A stretch of 64,000 nt of DNA from Acanthochlamys bracteata. Its lineage: Eukaryota > Streptophyta > Magnoliopsida > Pandanales > Velloziaceae. The notes beneath the pieces were generated by a model, which was not told the origin of the DNA, did no database searches, and saw nothing but the letters and a program-made list of their open reading frames with translations. The DNA lies in the NCBI GenBank assembly GCA_019914995.1, contig CM034128.1, positions 126,501 through 190,500 on the forward strand, given 5' to 3'. The position numbers were made by a program, and so were the translations under genes. Below are positions 45,701 to 58,059 of this stretch, one piece after another. Numbering within the stretch: the stretch's first letter is position 1; every line of letters starts with the position of its first letter.

Positions 45701-46837
45701 TCCTATGATCAGTCTGCTTATGCTTCTGGCGAGACAGGAGTATCTAAATGGCATATGAAAGGAAAGCGCAACATTAGAAATTTGGCAAAGAGACCTGTGG
45801 ATATAGGAGACAACAGGGGTGTCATTGCTTCTGAGAAGTGCAATGGCTCCTTTGAAGGGTCACTAAATGAAAGTAGTTTAAGAATGTCTAAGAAAGAAAG
45901 AACAGGATTTCACAGGCAGAGGACTTCAGGATCATTGCCGTACAGTCAGAGTGATGAGTTTGATGATGATCTCTTTGATGACGAGAATGGAATAGATAAT
46001 AATTTTGACCATAAAAATCCATCTCAATATTCAAGGACCAAATTTCCTTTGGCATTTAAATGTGGTGCAGATCACAGAAGAAGCGATTCTAGCTTCCTAG
46101 ATTCTGAAGATGATTCTATTGGGTTATCTTCATCAGTTTGGGAAGTCGATGGATCCCATGCTGCTAGGAGGGGATACTGGGGATATTCTGGCCTTTGTGC
46201 TGATGGTGTGGAAGATGTGGTTTTAAAGGTCCAGGCTAGCAATACTGGGTCATCTCATGGGGAGCGTCAGCATGTGCCCTTGGTGTCCTTGATGAGCAGA
46301 TTGAATGGCAAAGCAATTGTCGGTCATCCTGTCCAGATTGAGATATTGGAAGATGGTAGCACTTTTCAACCTGCTTTCAGAGCTGGTGGCTTTCCTGATG
46401 AGAACAATGCTACTGCACCCACATGGAGGACAGCTCGAAGAACTGCTATGCAACGAGTTCCCCGTGCTAATCCAGTACGATCAGAATTACAGGGAGAAGA
46501 GCGTGCGTCTATTCTTCAGAGTACACATTATCTTAAGGAGGGACACTCTGGTCGCTTCTATCAAGAATCCAGGTTCCCTAAGAAAAGCGCTTACCATAAG
46601 AAATCCGGGAAAAAGGTGAGCTTGTCTAACCAGAAAACCAAAAAACTATCTTCTCTTGCTTCAGAGCAAAGGCATGTGGAAAACGTGGATGTTTTGGGTG
46701 GATTAATTAAAAGGTCAGGAACGGTGCCGCTTGTGACTTGTGTACCTGTAAAAGTGGTATTCAGTAGATTGTTGGAGTCTATAGGGAGGCCGCCATCAAA
46801 TTTGGCACATCAAGCTGTAGCCAGAGATCCATCATAG
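42768..46837 (+). CDS. PWWP-domain protein, At1g51745-like
   Basis: Three exons, 42768-42985, 44216-45258 and 45600-46837, join in frame (GT-AG) to give 832 residues. The N-terminal PWWP domain starts VGTIVWVRRRNGSWWPGRIL and contains SGTPVKLLGRED-like TGTPVKLLGREDASV, then DWYNLEKSKRVKAFRCGEFD and KYARREDAILHALELE. This order and wording match the Arabidopsis At1g51745/At3g21295 pair. The rest is Ser-rich, with nuclear-localisation-like basic runs (KRRRLQGG, KRRDRRR). A conserved C-terminal stretch, HVPLVSLMSRLNGKAIVGHP, is followed by VPLVTCVPVKVVFSRLLESI. PWWP domains bind methylated histone H3 tails and DNA, so a nuclear chromatin role is likely. The ATG chosen is the first one in frame with the PWWP fold. 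Confidence 0.9.
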
Positions 46838-48220
46838 GCTCGATTGCTTTGCATGTCAGGTTGTGATTTTTGCTCATTAGTTGGTCCATTTGTGATAAGC
46901 AAATTTTCATAATTTGGCGGAGCGAAGGTTGACAAGTTCAAAGCTCTTCTTTAGTCGCTAGTCGCTAGGGAAGGTGCGATCTCATATCAAAAACATTGTA
47001 AAACTCGTTCTTCCATTACCTTTGTAATGTATCAGCTAGCAAGAATAAAAAGAAGAATGAAGACTTGATAAGCGGGGACGGAGACTGGACTGGTCTAGGG
47101 TACCCCCTGAAAGGAGGAACTACTCGCAATCCGAAGGTGTGCTTTATTTTGGCTTTCGGATAGGATGACTCTGTAAAGTTACTAACTTCAGGTTTCAGTA
47201 GCTTGTTTAGTTTGGCTTTCAGCCATTCAAAAAACATATTTGTACCCTGCAAAAAACAAAGAAGAAAATTGATATAGAAATTATGTAATTGAGGAGGCAA
47301 CACCAAAATCCTTCGTCTTTACTTTTCATATGCGAAAAACATTTATTAGTTAATCAATTCCTTCTTTAAGGTGGGAACCCAAGTAAGAGGGCGTGTTTTA
47401 TTTTACTTAACTCATTTTTATCAAAAAAGTAAGTTTCAATAATTATTTATAATTTATTTTCATAATTTTTTTAATAATTTATTTTTTAATCAATTTTTTA
47501 ACAAATAAATAAGTCCTAAACGAAGCAGTGCGTGAAGTCGTGAGGACACTGATGTTTGAAGTATTAATGCGTTTAAATTCTGTGTATGTGTTTGATTTCA
47601 CTTGACGCTCTCATATACCTAACGAAAACATTATATATTTCGGCAATCTTTAGTATTACAATTTTTTTAATACGAAAATTATTTTAAATAAATTTTTAAA
47701 AAATAATAATAATAAAATTTATGTTATAAGTTTTTTTATATTTTTAAATTTTAATAAAAAACATAAAATTAAAAAAAAAAAGTTAAAAGATACTCGAATC
47801 ATTTGTCGTACTAGATATATGCCGGTTCAATACGAATGTAGAAGTTAGAAAACCCACTAGTACTTGAACAATAAAGTAGTTCATAATTTTACAAGGTCAG
47901 ATTAAAAATATAAATCAATAGAGAGCAACATAGAATTTTGGTCGGAAGTAAAAATTCTTCATGAGAAGTTATTGAAGAAGAGTAGACCATTTCTACAGGA
48001 AGCATACAAGGTAATCCAGTAATCCCTCTACCTACAAAGCCTATCATCCACCCAAAAATCATCATTACAAAATGCAAGAAGGAATAATAATAATAATAAT
48101 AATAATAACCACAAACTTTTATCTATTATAAATAACACCAATCATCAGAAAACCAACAAAACAAAACAAAAAAAAGAAGAGAAAGAACAAATTACTTACA
48201 AATAAATTCTTCAATAAACA
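46838..48220. other. Spacer with AT-rich insertion and an AAT microsatellite
   Basis: The 3' UTR of the PWWP gene is followed by AT-rich sequence. About 47385-47530 (GGGCGTGTTTTATTTTAC to AAATAAGTCCTAAACG) is a MITE-like AT block. A trinucleotide repeat (AAT/TAA)n at 48082-48108 lies about 115 bp before the next ATG. No gene is seen. Confidence 0.45.
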
Positions 48221-48889
48221 ATGGGAAGGCTCTCGCCATCGCTTACTACCGTTTTCCTCCTCGCCGTCGTTCTGCAGTCATGCAGTTCAGTATCAGGGCA
48301 CAACAAGACGCGCAACAGCAACGCCCCTACGCCGCCGCCGGCGCTACCCAACCAACCGTCTCAACAATGCGAAGAATGCCAAGCGCAAGCGTCCATGGAC
48401 GCAATATTCGCTCAATGGATTGCTTTCGTCGGGAAACTTGCTCTTCAGTCTATGTCCCTTTACCCATGTCCTTTACTAAGAGCAGCGTCCCAGGCAGTCC
48501 AGACATTAATCGTTTGCAAGAATCCTAAAGCCGGCGAGTTCTCTTCTATTCAGGCCGCCGTTGATTCCATTCCACCTATTAACTTCCAACGCTTTGTCAT
48601 CAAGATCTCTGCCGGTGTCTACACGTAAGTTTGTACTCTTTTACGTACGAAAGTAACACCGAAAAAATATATATATATCTGAAGTTCGATGTTTCGCGGC
48701 TCGGTGATCAGGGAGAAGGTTTACATTTCTGCACAAAGGGCTTTTATAACGCTTGAAGGAGAAGGAGCAGATAAAACAATCATCCAAGCCGGAGGCGATC
48801 ATTCGTCCAACCAAGGAGAATTTTCTTCTTTTGTTCTCGGCGTTAATGCGCCTAATTTTATTGCCAAAAACATCACCTTCCATGTAAGT

Positions 48890-48929
<40 letters not shown>

Positions 48930-49798
48930 ATATGCATAGACATGAAGAAAAAATATTCTTTTTAATTAATTGGTTCGCTGATTTGGTAAACCTGGCCGAT
49001 CGATAGAATGTTGCGTCGGAGGCGGCGACCTTAGCCGGAGTAGCAGCGAGGGTGTCCGCCGATGCGGTGTCGTTCCTAGGATGCAAGTTCTTGAGCGCAC
49101 AAAATGCACTCTATGACCACACCGGAAGGCACTACTACAAGGATTGCCACGTTGAAGGTGGTTCCAATTTTCTATTCGGACAAGCCCCTTCCATGTTCGA
49201 GGTCAGTTCAATGGCTCTGATTTTTCCCTAAAGATGTACGTAGTCTTGTACTTTAAAACAATTGACACGACGAGGATTGGAATTTCCTCTCATATACGTA
49301 GGGGTGTTTCCTGAAAGCATCATCAGAAGCGTCAGGGGAAGTTAACCTGCACCGTTCGATCGGTCTTACAGACAACTCCGGCAAGTCTTTCAATAACTGC
49401 AAGGTCATGGGAGCTGCTCTTTTCTTCCTTGGAAAGGCATGGGAGAGCTTCTCAAGGGTTGTCATCACAAACTCGTACCTGGATAACATTGAGATGCCTA
49501 AAGGCATTCAAGGACATGACTCTGCCCTCTTCCAGAAAGGCTTGTAAGTACCCTCCACAACTTCTTGAAAGAAACACTTCATCTGAAAGCTCAAGTAGCC
49601 AAACTTCTTTCGGCATGAATTAACTGCAGAAATTTTTATTTCAATTACAGGAATCTGCTTTTTGGTGTTCACCAGTGTTCTGGACCAGGGTTGAACATTG
49701 CAACCAAGAAATCATGGGCGAAAGAACTCACAGCAAGCCAAGTCATGCCTTTTACAAGCCTCGCCTTCATTGAAGGCCATGCATGGGTTAACTTCTGA
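48221..49798 (+). CDS. Pectinesterase-family protein, predicted catalytically inactive
   Basis: Five exons: 48221-48624, 48712-48883, 49007-49201, 49302-49543 and 49651-49798. All have GT-AG borders, giving 386 residues. A signal peptide ([17 protein letters not shown]) is followed by a Pro-rich linker and a pectin methylesterase beta-helix ([52 protein letters not shown]). The length and lack of a PMEI domain resemble type-II enzymes such as Arabidopsis PME53. Active-site positions are altered: the QDT motif reads QNA, DFIFG reads NFLFG, the GRAW Arg is Lys (LGKAW), and the upstream Gln of the G-x-Q-A-V motif is missing. With both catalytic Asp residues replaced, hydrolysis of methyl-esterified pectin is not expected. 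The fold and splice sites are intact, so the gene may serve as a wall-binding pseudoenzyme. Confidence 0.88.
48894..48926. repeat. TC dinucleotide microsatellite
   Basis: An uninterrupted TC run of about 32 bp lies at the start of intron 2 of the pectinesterase-like gene, just after its donor site. It is probably length-polymorphic. Confidence 0.9.
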
Positions 49799-50293
49799 TA
49801 AAATATCTTCTCCGCTTCCGATCAATGCTTTTCTTCCTTTTACTTGCTATTAGGAAAGAGAAAAAGTCCTTGAGGTGTTAGGAATTTTGTCACCCAGGCT
49901 GCAATGATCATTGTTTCTCTTGTTCATGTTCAAGTAAAGATATTGTAGTGCTTCCCACGCAGGGTAGTTGTTGTATCTGAGATGATACTGAAACAATATT
50001 CAAATAAACTAACTTCAGAAGTATACATACAGTGTGTCATTGATAACATTGTCACAAGCAGCTTTCTTTTAATGAGCAACATTTGAATTTCTCATTTCTT
50101 GTTTGGAAAACAAAAGTTGAACATGTAGAAAAAAGGGCTCCAAATTGTTGGCAATTGAAATGTTCATCCACCCTGAGCTGCCTGCTACGAGTTCAGATAT
50201 CAAGCAAGAGATCTTTCAAAGTCAGAATTCCAGCTTCTAAACTGAAAGCAAAGAAAAGAGAAAAGATAATATAGTCAATCCCCAAATTGAGTA
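49799..50293. other. Spacer between convergent genes
   Basis: 3' UTR of the pectinesterase-like gene and the 3' region of the Nnf1-like gene. A possible extra terminal exon of the latter lies near 50190-50240 on the minus strand (acceptor TTTCAG). Nothing else is supported. Confidence 0.4.
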
Positions 50294-52522
50294 TTATTTA
50301 TGCCTTAGAGCAAGTACCCGTACAGAATCCAATGCAGAAGGTACCTTCTTGATAGCATCCTCATCGACAGAAGCATCTCGTCTCTCCCTCAGGGATGCAA
50401 TTCGATCCTTCATCATCTTGTTCTGCTCTTCACACTAAATGAAGAAAAACGATATACATAACTTGAGCTTTCCATAATACATTAGTACCCAACTGATATA
50501 AAAGGCACCGAGTATATAAGCTTGATTATTGACTCTACTGCTACTTATATTGCATGTGTAAATAAAGGGGCAATGCTGCTTGTATCTGCATTACAACAGG
50601 AACCGTGTAGCAAGTATGTTCAGAGTAAACTTCATGGTCAACCTTTTCTTTCAGTGTTGCTCGAAACTTGGAAGAGGCAAAAACATTCTTTTACACATTT
50701 TTAAAGAAGACACCACCTCTCCTACAGAGTTCATTCAACATTTTAAAACTTCAGGCGACCATGGTAAATCTGAAAAAGATGACAGACCTTCCATCTTATG
50801 GCATTAACAAATGTGACTCATGAATTCACCACGAGATTTCAAAATTAACCAACTTCCAAGCAACCAAATGATACCGAGCAATTAAGCACATGTTGAGCAA
50901 TCAAGCATAGAGCCTGACCAAAATACTGTTTAGGTCGTAAACTTCTGCTGTTAGAGTTCCCGAACTTGATAGACGAATGCCGCAGTTTGGATATTACCAA
51001 AACTTGATAGAATGCTTGCTAAATAATGAACACTTCATTCATTAATCCAGCTATCTACTTAAATACACGGACACTAAAGAACTAGTATTTAAAATACCTT
51101 TGCTAAAAGACTGGTCAAGTAATCGATTTCATCCTTCTTTGCTTGTGACAACTTCTCCTTTACATCTCCAAGGTTTGTCCTGGTTTTATGCAGGTTCAGG
51201 ATTGTCGTTAAACAAGTTGATAACTTGACATAAATGCAAACAAGACGGACATAAATGATAAAGGGTGGACGATATAGACAATAAGAAGCAGTTAAGCTAT
51301 ATATCCTAGAGCACAGCATTGATCTTTTTTTTAAATCTTTTTTCAAGTTTACTTACTTATCGGTTGACAGAACATCTAGATTATGCTCCTCCACTAGCTG
51401 TTCCACTTTGTCTAGAATGCTACTAACCTGAGATGAATACAATTTTAATGAAAGAATATTTGGCAAGTCTTTCCAATATCTTAACGACAAAAAACATGCA
51501 GGATCCAACGATTTCTTAAGTTGTCAAGATTTCTTACATGGAACAACAGAATTACAAGATTACATATAATAAAATGTTTAACTTGGAAAGAATTGTCCAA
51601 GCATACCTTTGTCTCTTGACATATAGATTCAAATTCCTCCTGTAAATTAAAAGAAAGTTACACTGATTACAACTAAAAGAAAGAGACTTACTTTGGTGAT
51701 ACCAAAATATCCTTTTAACACGAAACCTACAAAATAAGCATATCTCAGGTAATTGCTACGATTCAAGGTCTGCAAAAAGCTGTCTTGCAGGTGTGATCTA
51801 AACCTAAAGACGTATGCCTCGCATATCCTAGACAACAAAAGGTACAGTTGCTGAAGTTAGAATGAAGAATAGTCTCACCTCTACATTCTGATGCAAGGAC
51901 TTGATAACCTGCAAAAGACCAAGCACGCTATTAAACATCCATCTTTTCAACTTTGCATGTGAACATCAGATGAAAAAGAAATCATCGGTAAAAGAAATCA
52001 GATAAACAGTAACTAAACGTTTTTCTCGCTTTAGGATAATTGCATATTATGTTTACTATATTGAACTATCGAATTTGTTTTCCAAAGTGGAGTAACACAT
52101 TTACAGCTGATATAAAATGAAAATTGCTCTAAGCACAGAGGTTGACCACAAAACTGCAAATTACATTCGACAAATTACAATTACCTGAACAAAAACACGG
52201 TAAATGCTTTCCGCTTCTTCTTTGCTACACATCGGAAATGCCTTCTCCACATCCTACAGAAGAACCAATTTTTGAAGCGGAGATGCAATTACAGATTTAG
52301 TAACACATTTCAAAATGCCTGTTTCAGTAACTACAGTTTTACTGATGGTGACCAAATCAGCAACAACAAGAAAGAACGAAAAGAAAAAAAGCAAAAAGAA
52401 GAAGAATAGAACAGATAGACCTGTTTGGAGAAAGCGGTGAGGAGCGGGCGAACACCGAGCCGAAACGATTTTGTCAGATGTGCGTATCGAGAGCTCAACT
52501 GCTCGCTACCTCCAACCACCAT
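50294..52522 (-). CDS. Nnf1/PMF1-like kinetochore (Mis12 complex) subunit
   Basis: Seven exons: 52522-52421, 52253-52185, 51908-51879, 51639-51607, 51427-51357, 51179-51098 and 50434-50294. All borders are GT-AG and the frame is continuous, giving 175 residues. The product is helical: SSRYAHLTKSFRLGVRPLLT, DVEKAFP, ESIYRVFVQVIKSLHQNVEE, EFESICQETKV, LDKVEQLVEEHNL and a coiled coil (LSQAKKDEIDYLTSLLAK, EEQNKMMKDRIASLRERRD). This layout matches the Nnf1 family, which forms a dimer in the Mis12 complex that links centromeric chromatin to microtubule-binding Ndc80. The last exon may instead splice after DEDAIKK (AAG|GTACCT) to a distal exon near 50.2 kb. The family assignment is from motif memory. 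Confidence 0.75.
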
Positions 52523-53652
52523 CTCTTCTCTTCTGCAGACACAGACTGACAGAGAAAGATAAATTTTGAATCAGAAAATTACATGATCATCACAAGAAAT
52601 TGTTCAAAGGAGATTAAATTTTTAAAAGGATCTGGCAAGAAATCCATCGATGAACCTCTAATTTCATTCGTACTTACGAAAATAAAATTTTTTTTTTTAA
52701 ATACTGGGAAGAGAAAAAACAATCCAGCAAATCTACTGAAGAAAATTAAAGAAAAAGATCGGTTAGAAAATGAAGCGAAAAAATTGACCAATCGAAGAAA
52801 AGACCTGGATCAAACCTTCGTTCTTATTTTTCCTTCTTCAGATTATTTTAACAATAAAAAAAATTAAAAAAGAAAGGAGGGGGAAAGAAATCGAAACTTA
52901 TTTAGAATTTGGGTGAGCTCGCGCTCAGTTCGATCGATTCACCTCTTGGAAACTAGACAAACAATGACTAAACTACCCTTCGTTTAGTTATCTTTCAATC
53001 GATCAGTACTGGGCGAGTCTTATAGCCCAGCCCAATAACAATAGCCTACCAGCCCAGTTGAAAAACTTAAAATTGTGAAAGTCAAAACAATACGAATTTT
53101 CCATTTCTTTTTTATTACTATTGGTTTATACACTTATTAACGAACATCTCAGCAATTATTTAAATTCGGAGCCTCTACTTATATTGATACGTAGTTGTGT
53201 AGTATAGGTCTGTTCCTGAAAAAACATTTGACTATAGGTCTGTTCTTGCAAAGATAAAACTCATATGTGCAAACTGGATCAATTGTGAAGCCCAGTACGT
53301 TTTTTTTGTATTTTATTTGATGAGCAAATTATGTGGCAGAAATATTTCCATCTAACTAGACATCTATTTTATGTCAAAAAAATTCTAATAATAGTAAATT
53401 AACCTAGGCAATATTTGTATTAACCATGGAGTAATTTTTTAAAAATTTAACTAAGGAGCTAGTAAGAAATTAACACTAACATCACTTGTCGTAGAGTTGC
53501 TCTATATTTTCTGCATCTGTTTCTCATTCTGTAGAGTGTTTATTTATTATCTTCAACGTTCTACTGACTATATATTATATATAAGTATACAGTATACGTA
53601 GACGTATCTATGACGTCAATACTCTACTACGTTTACGTAATGGTGAGAGTAA
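52523..53652. other. Spacer upstream of the Nnf1-like gene
   Basis: Promoter and 5' UTR of the Nnf1-like gene. A GCCCAGCCCAAT cluster near 53023-53034 is a site II-like element on the minus strand. Open frames at 52579-52867 on both strands are low-complexity and unsupported. No gene is seen. Confidence 0.4.
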
Positions 53653-54095
53653 TAATCACCGGTCGGCGACAGCTTGCACGAGGAACAATATTCATGCATG
53701 AAGCTCGATCTGTTGCAGGAGATCAAATTAACAGTCTACTAAATTTGCTATCGATCACCGGCCGGCAACAGCTTGCAATATTTATACGAGGAATAATCAC
53801 GCAGCTCGATCTGTTGCAGGAGATCAAATTAACAGTCTACCAAATTTGCTATCGATCACCGGCCGGCAACAGCTTGCAATATATATACGAGGAATAATCA
53901 GGCACGCAGCTCGATCTGTTGCAGGAGATCAAATTAACAGTCTACCGAATTTGCTACCGGTCACTCGCCGGCGACAGATTATTAATTGTTAGCTGCGAGG
54001 GACTAATCATGCATGCATGCGTGCAGTTCCAGCCGGCTACAGGAGATCAAACTAACAGTCTACTAAATTTGCTCTCGATCACCGGCCGGCGACAT
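53653..54095 (+). repeat. Minisatellite of about four 101-118-bp units
   Basis: The unit core GAGATCAAATTAACAGTCTA recurs with GATC at 53721, 53822, 53927 and 54045 (spacings 101, 105, 118). Each is followed by a CACCGGCCGGCRACAG-type block and preceded by CTCGATCTGTTGCAGG. The array is markedly more GC-rich than its AT-rich surroundings. Open frames through it are a product of the repeat, not genes. Confidence 0.92.
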
Positions 54096-54981
54096 GTCAG
54101 TCGCTGTTGATGAACGATCATCTGGATCGGAAAATGTTTCACATAAATAATATAATGTAATTTTCGTGTGATAATAATTGTGACGCAGTGTCTGATCCTT
54201 CCTTCTTCTTAGCTTATAAAGAAGATCGACAACTATTAATTTGCTGTAAATAAAATGTTTTGTTAAATATTATTTGCAGATATCTTGGCAAACACATTCG
54301 GCCGGAATCGAAGAAGATGAAACAACAAACGCACAGCCCTTTAAGGGAACAAAATTTACCTAATTAAGCAGGTAATTTTTTTTAAAAAATTGAATTCTGC
54401 CTTGTGTATATCAGGTACGCATATACCGAAAATGTATACACATACGAGTAGTGGCAAATCCGTAATACTAGTCTACTAAGTTCATCTTAATATTAATTAT
54501 TTATGTAGTGTTTGAAAATATCTTATAAAATAAATTTTTTTAAATAAAAACATATTTCAGATTTATTTTTTTATTTTGAAAAATAACAAAAATAAGTGTT
54601 AATAAAATTTTATAAAAATTCTTATACTTTTTAAATTTAAAAAATTATTAAAAAAACTTAAAATTAAAGGTTAAAAAGCTTATTCAAACGTGACCTTATT
54701 AGGCTGCAAGCCTGTCAGAAGAATTACCAATTGCCCTGAAATTTAAAACCAAAAAAACGCTTAATTATCACTACAGAGTTTTACTTTATATCAAACTAAT
54801 TGAACAATCATCAGGTGAAGTTTATAACTAACTAGAACTTTGTTAATATGTAAACACTTATTCACTAGTTAATGAATATCAAACTCTAGCCTAGCCTAAT
54901 TACCGTGATCATATTTTCTTTCTTTCTTCGTTTACTGTTCATCAATCAACAATAATCAAACTTTAACCACCGTAAAAAATA
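54096..54981. other. Upstream region of the NAC gene with an AT-rich MITE-like block
   Basis: About 54508-54692 begins GTAGTGTTTGAAAATATCTTA and ends AAAAAGCTTATTCAAACGTG. The ends form an imperfect inverted repeat (GTTTGAAtAag), with nearly pure A/T between. The NAC promoter follows. No gene is seen. Confidence 0.45.
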
Positions 54982-57419
54982 ATGGTGGCTAATCCCAACA
55001 ACGCCAGCGGCAGCGGCAACAAAAACCAGAAGGGAAAAGCAACGCTTAACGAAGCAGCAGCAGCTGATCATCAAGATGATCAGAAGCAGAAGAAGAATAG
55101 GAACTGCCAAAAAATGATTGCTGCAGAAGAGACGGGCGAAACAAAGAATGCAGAACAACAGGACGATGAACAAGATCAAAGAGAGAATGCTTTGGTAGAG
55201 AAAGAAGCGACGGCTGTTTTCAGTGAAGATGTTATTGAAGAGATGAAGAAGATGAAGGAAGGATTGGTGGAATTGAGATTGCCCAAAGGGTTTCAGTTCA
55301 ATCCTGACGCAGTTGAACTGATTCGGGATTACTTGAGGGTGAAATTATCTGGACGGAAGCCGCCGTTGCAAGATGTCGTCTTTCTTGACGTCAACCTCTA
55401 CGACAATCACCCTGCTTACCTTGTTGGTATGGTCTTTTATTTAAATTTCCAATTTCTTGAATCAATAACGTCGATCGGTTTTGTTTGTTATCTGAAGGAA
55501 ACTTAACTGTTTACTTTGAACAGGGTCTTTCACTATTGTTTGTTTGTTGTTTAATTTTTGTTTCTGATGTGTATAAATTGCAGTAATTTCATAGCAAGTT
55601 TTTTTTTCTTCGATGAACAGCAAACCAATTTTGTAGTAGAAATTTGAAATTTGTTGAAACAATTGATTTGTTAATTTCACGTCGGTATAATTAAATCTTG
55701 CAGGAATTTCGAATTCGTTCAAAGGAAAATCATACTTCTTTACATCAAGATCACGCAAGTACCCGAACGGTTCTCGTCCCAACCGTGCTGCTCAAGGAGG
55801 TTACTGGAAGCTTACCGGAAAGGATAAGCCGATCGAAGTAGATGATAAACCTCCGGCCATCGGTTTTCGGAAGGCGTTGGTGTTTTACCAAGGAAAACCC
55901 CCTAAAGGTACCAAGACTGACTGGATCATGCATGAGTACCTTTGCGCTGACGAGGTTCAGCAATCTTACAAACCTTCCGACGGCACTATGAAGGTACGTC
56001 TATGCAAAAACCTTTTCTTCATTACGCTTTTGATGTGTTTCAGATGCATAGATATTCATGTATGCAATGTTCGGTTGTTTGTAGCTTGATGATTGGGTTC
56101 TATGCACAATCCAAAAGAAACGCAAAACCAGCAACAAAAGGAGCAAAGAGCAAGCACCGTCGAAGCTTTGTGAAAACGGTAGCGGCAGCTTTGGACCACA
56201 CACGCTAGCACTGTTACAGTCTAATACTGATTCTTCCCAGCATCTGCTGGACGACAGCCGCAATGCTCCGCGGATCAACAATAATGACTGCAGAAACATC
56301 TCTGAAACTACCCTTGAACCATCTGCCGTTGGTGAGTATCAAGGTCGAAGACCTGAAAGTTGCGTTGTTCTGCCAATCGGTGATATCCGGCCATTCTGCC
56401 AGCAGCAACCTGGTTATGGTGTTGATCTGAGAAATATACCACTGAAAATCTCTGCAAACTCCAATCTTCAGGATGAGGAATATTTCATGTCTCTTCAGGA
56501 TCAGATCAAACAACAGCAATTGCAGCAAACAGTAACATCTGCTGGTTATGGCACTGCAGAGAGCAGTTATATGGGAGCCATGCATAATGGAACTCCTAGG
56601 GATCGGCAATCGGATTACGACATCTTCTATGATATTCAATCAAAATGTTACTATCGCCTTCAGGACCAACTGTTTACAAATGGACGACGTTCAGATTGCA
56701 GCAATGTATCAGAAGCCAGCTGCTACTACCAAACAAGCCAATGGACTAGTGATCCTCGAAAAAGCACTGATCAAAGGGGAACCTTGTACAATCAGTATCC
56801 GAATTCCGCTACTGACTGGCGTTCGGATGAATTGGCATCCATGCTCAGGGGACAAGAAATAGGCCGGAAACAGTCAGCTCCGATGCTGAACTGCAATATT
56901 AATCAGTACAGTACCAGTCAGTTTTCGGGATTATATGGAGGACACTTATGCCAACCGCAATCATCATCCTCATCAGTAAATTGGAGCAACCTCTGTCAGC
57001 ACTATCATTGGAACAGCAACAATCCGTACGGCATTTCACAGTCCCGATCCTTATACCGAGGAGAATTAGGCCAACAACAACAACAACCATCATCACCACC
57101 ATCAATCTGCAATGATTGGAATGTCCTACTTTCCGATGGTATGATTGGTACCGCACAAGGAGGATACTTGAATTCATCTGGCAATTCTGGTAAAATTCCA
57201 AATGATTTTGCAGCAACGATGGCTGCATACGGTGGTGGCCATGTGGACGGGCGGTGGTTGGTGCAGCAAGGACAATATGATTCTTATGCTCCATTTCCTA
57301 GTGAACAATCTTCGGCCTATCTATCTAGTCTACACCGACCGCCAATGGCCAACGTTGTGCCAGAAGAAGTTCATAAACCTATAAATACAGCAAACTTTCA
57401 GGATCAGAGATTTCCTTGA
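54982..57419 (+). CDS. NAC-domain transcription factor, divergent, with N-terminal extension
   Basis: Three exons (54982-55426, 55704-55993, 56085-57419), with GT-AG introns at the usual NAC positions, give 689 residues. Residues 1-95 are an acidic/Gln-rich extension not typical of NACs. The NAC domain follows: subdomain [20 protein letters not shown] (family norm LPPGFRFHPTDEELV), subdomain [21 protein letters not shown] and [13 protein letters not shown], subdomain [21 protein letters not shown] and WIMHEYLC, and subdomain [14 protein letters not shown]. The DNA-binding loop (subdomain C/D) is preserved, while subdomain A, which forms part of the dimer contact, is altered. The C-terminal region of about 430 residues is Gln/Ser/Tyr-rich, as in activation domains. 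It is a nuclear regulator by family. No membrane segment is seen at the end. Confidence 0.93.
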
Positions 57420-58030
57420 GAATCATAAGCTGCTTTCTAATATAAACTATCATCTGTATTGCATCTTTTTTACCTCTTGTAATATTTGTTAATCGTTGCG
57501 TCTCATGTTTTGCTGCAGAAACATCTAAATCTTGTTCACAGAAGAGCATAATATACTTCTTCAAGTTAACCGATGAAGTTGCAGATGTCAGGCATGGTTT
57601 TCTGAAGGCAAGGACGGGGATTTTTTTCCACCACCTTATGTAATACACATCCGGAAAACGTTTTTTTTTTTTTTTGTACTTCATATCTAGGAATATAGAT
57701 AGAGTTCTTTCTTTTTTTTTTTGGTTATAAATCGTAGTGCATTTCTTTACTCAGCGAGTGATTGTTGCAAGAAATTTTGCTTTCAACTACTAGTTTGCAT
57801 CTGCCATGTCTGTACTGTATTTTGGTTTACCTGTTGAAATTACTACGATATTCTGGAAGCAAAATTTTTGGAGTTCATTCACAAGAAAATATATACATAT
57901 AGAATATAGGTAGCTGATAATGTGTATTGGGTGGGTATTTACACTACCGTCTTCAACATGAGGGACCTTGATTTTGGGGAAGCACAAATTTACGAAACTT
58001 GTTTTTAGGGGACTTATATTGCAGACTTTT
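57420..58030. other. NAC 3' region and spacer
   Basis: 3' UTR, a T16 tract (57660-57676) and a second T-run near 57710. No coding or RNA gene is seen. Confidence 0.4.
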
Positions 58031-58059
58031 AGTGAACGGCCTTCCTTCAGAAAAGGAGG

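Noticed and set aside
52579..52867. Overlapping open frames on both strands
   Set aside because: Low-complexity A/T sequence upstream of the Nnf1-like gene, with no homology or gene structure.
53610..54110. Plus-strand open frames through the minisatellite
   Set aside because: The repeated peptide arises because the DNA unit repeats; the frame is not kept between units of 101, 105 and 118 bp.
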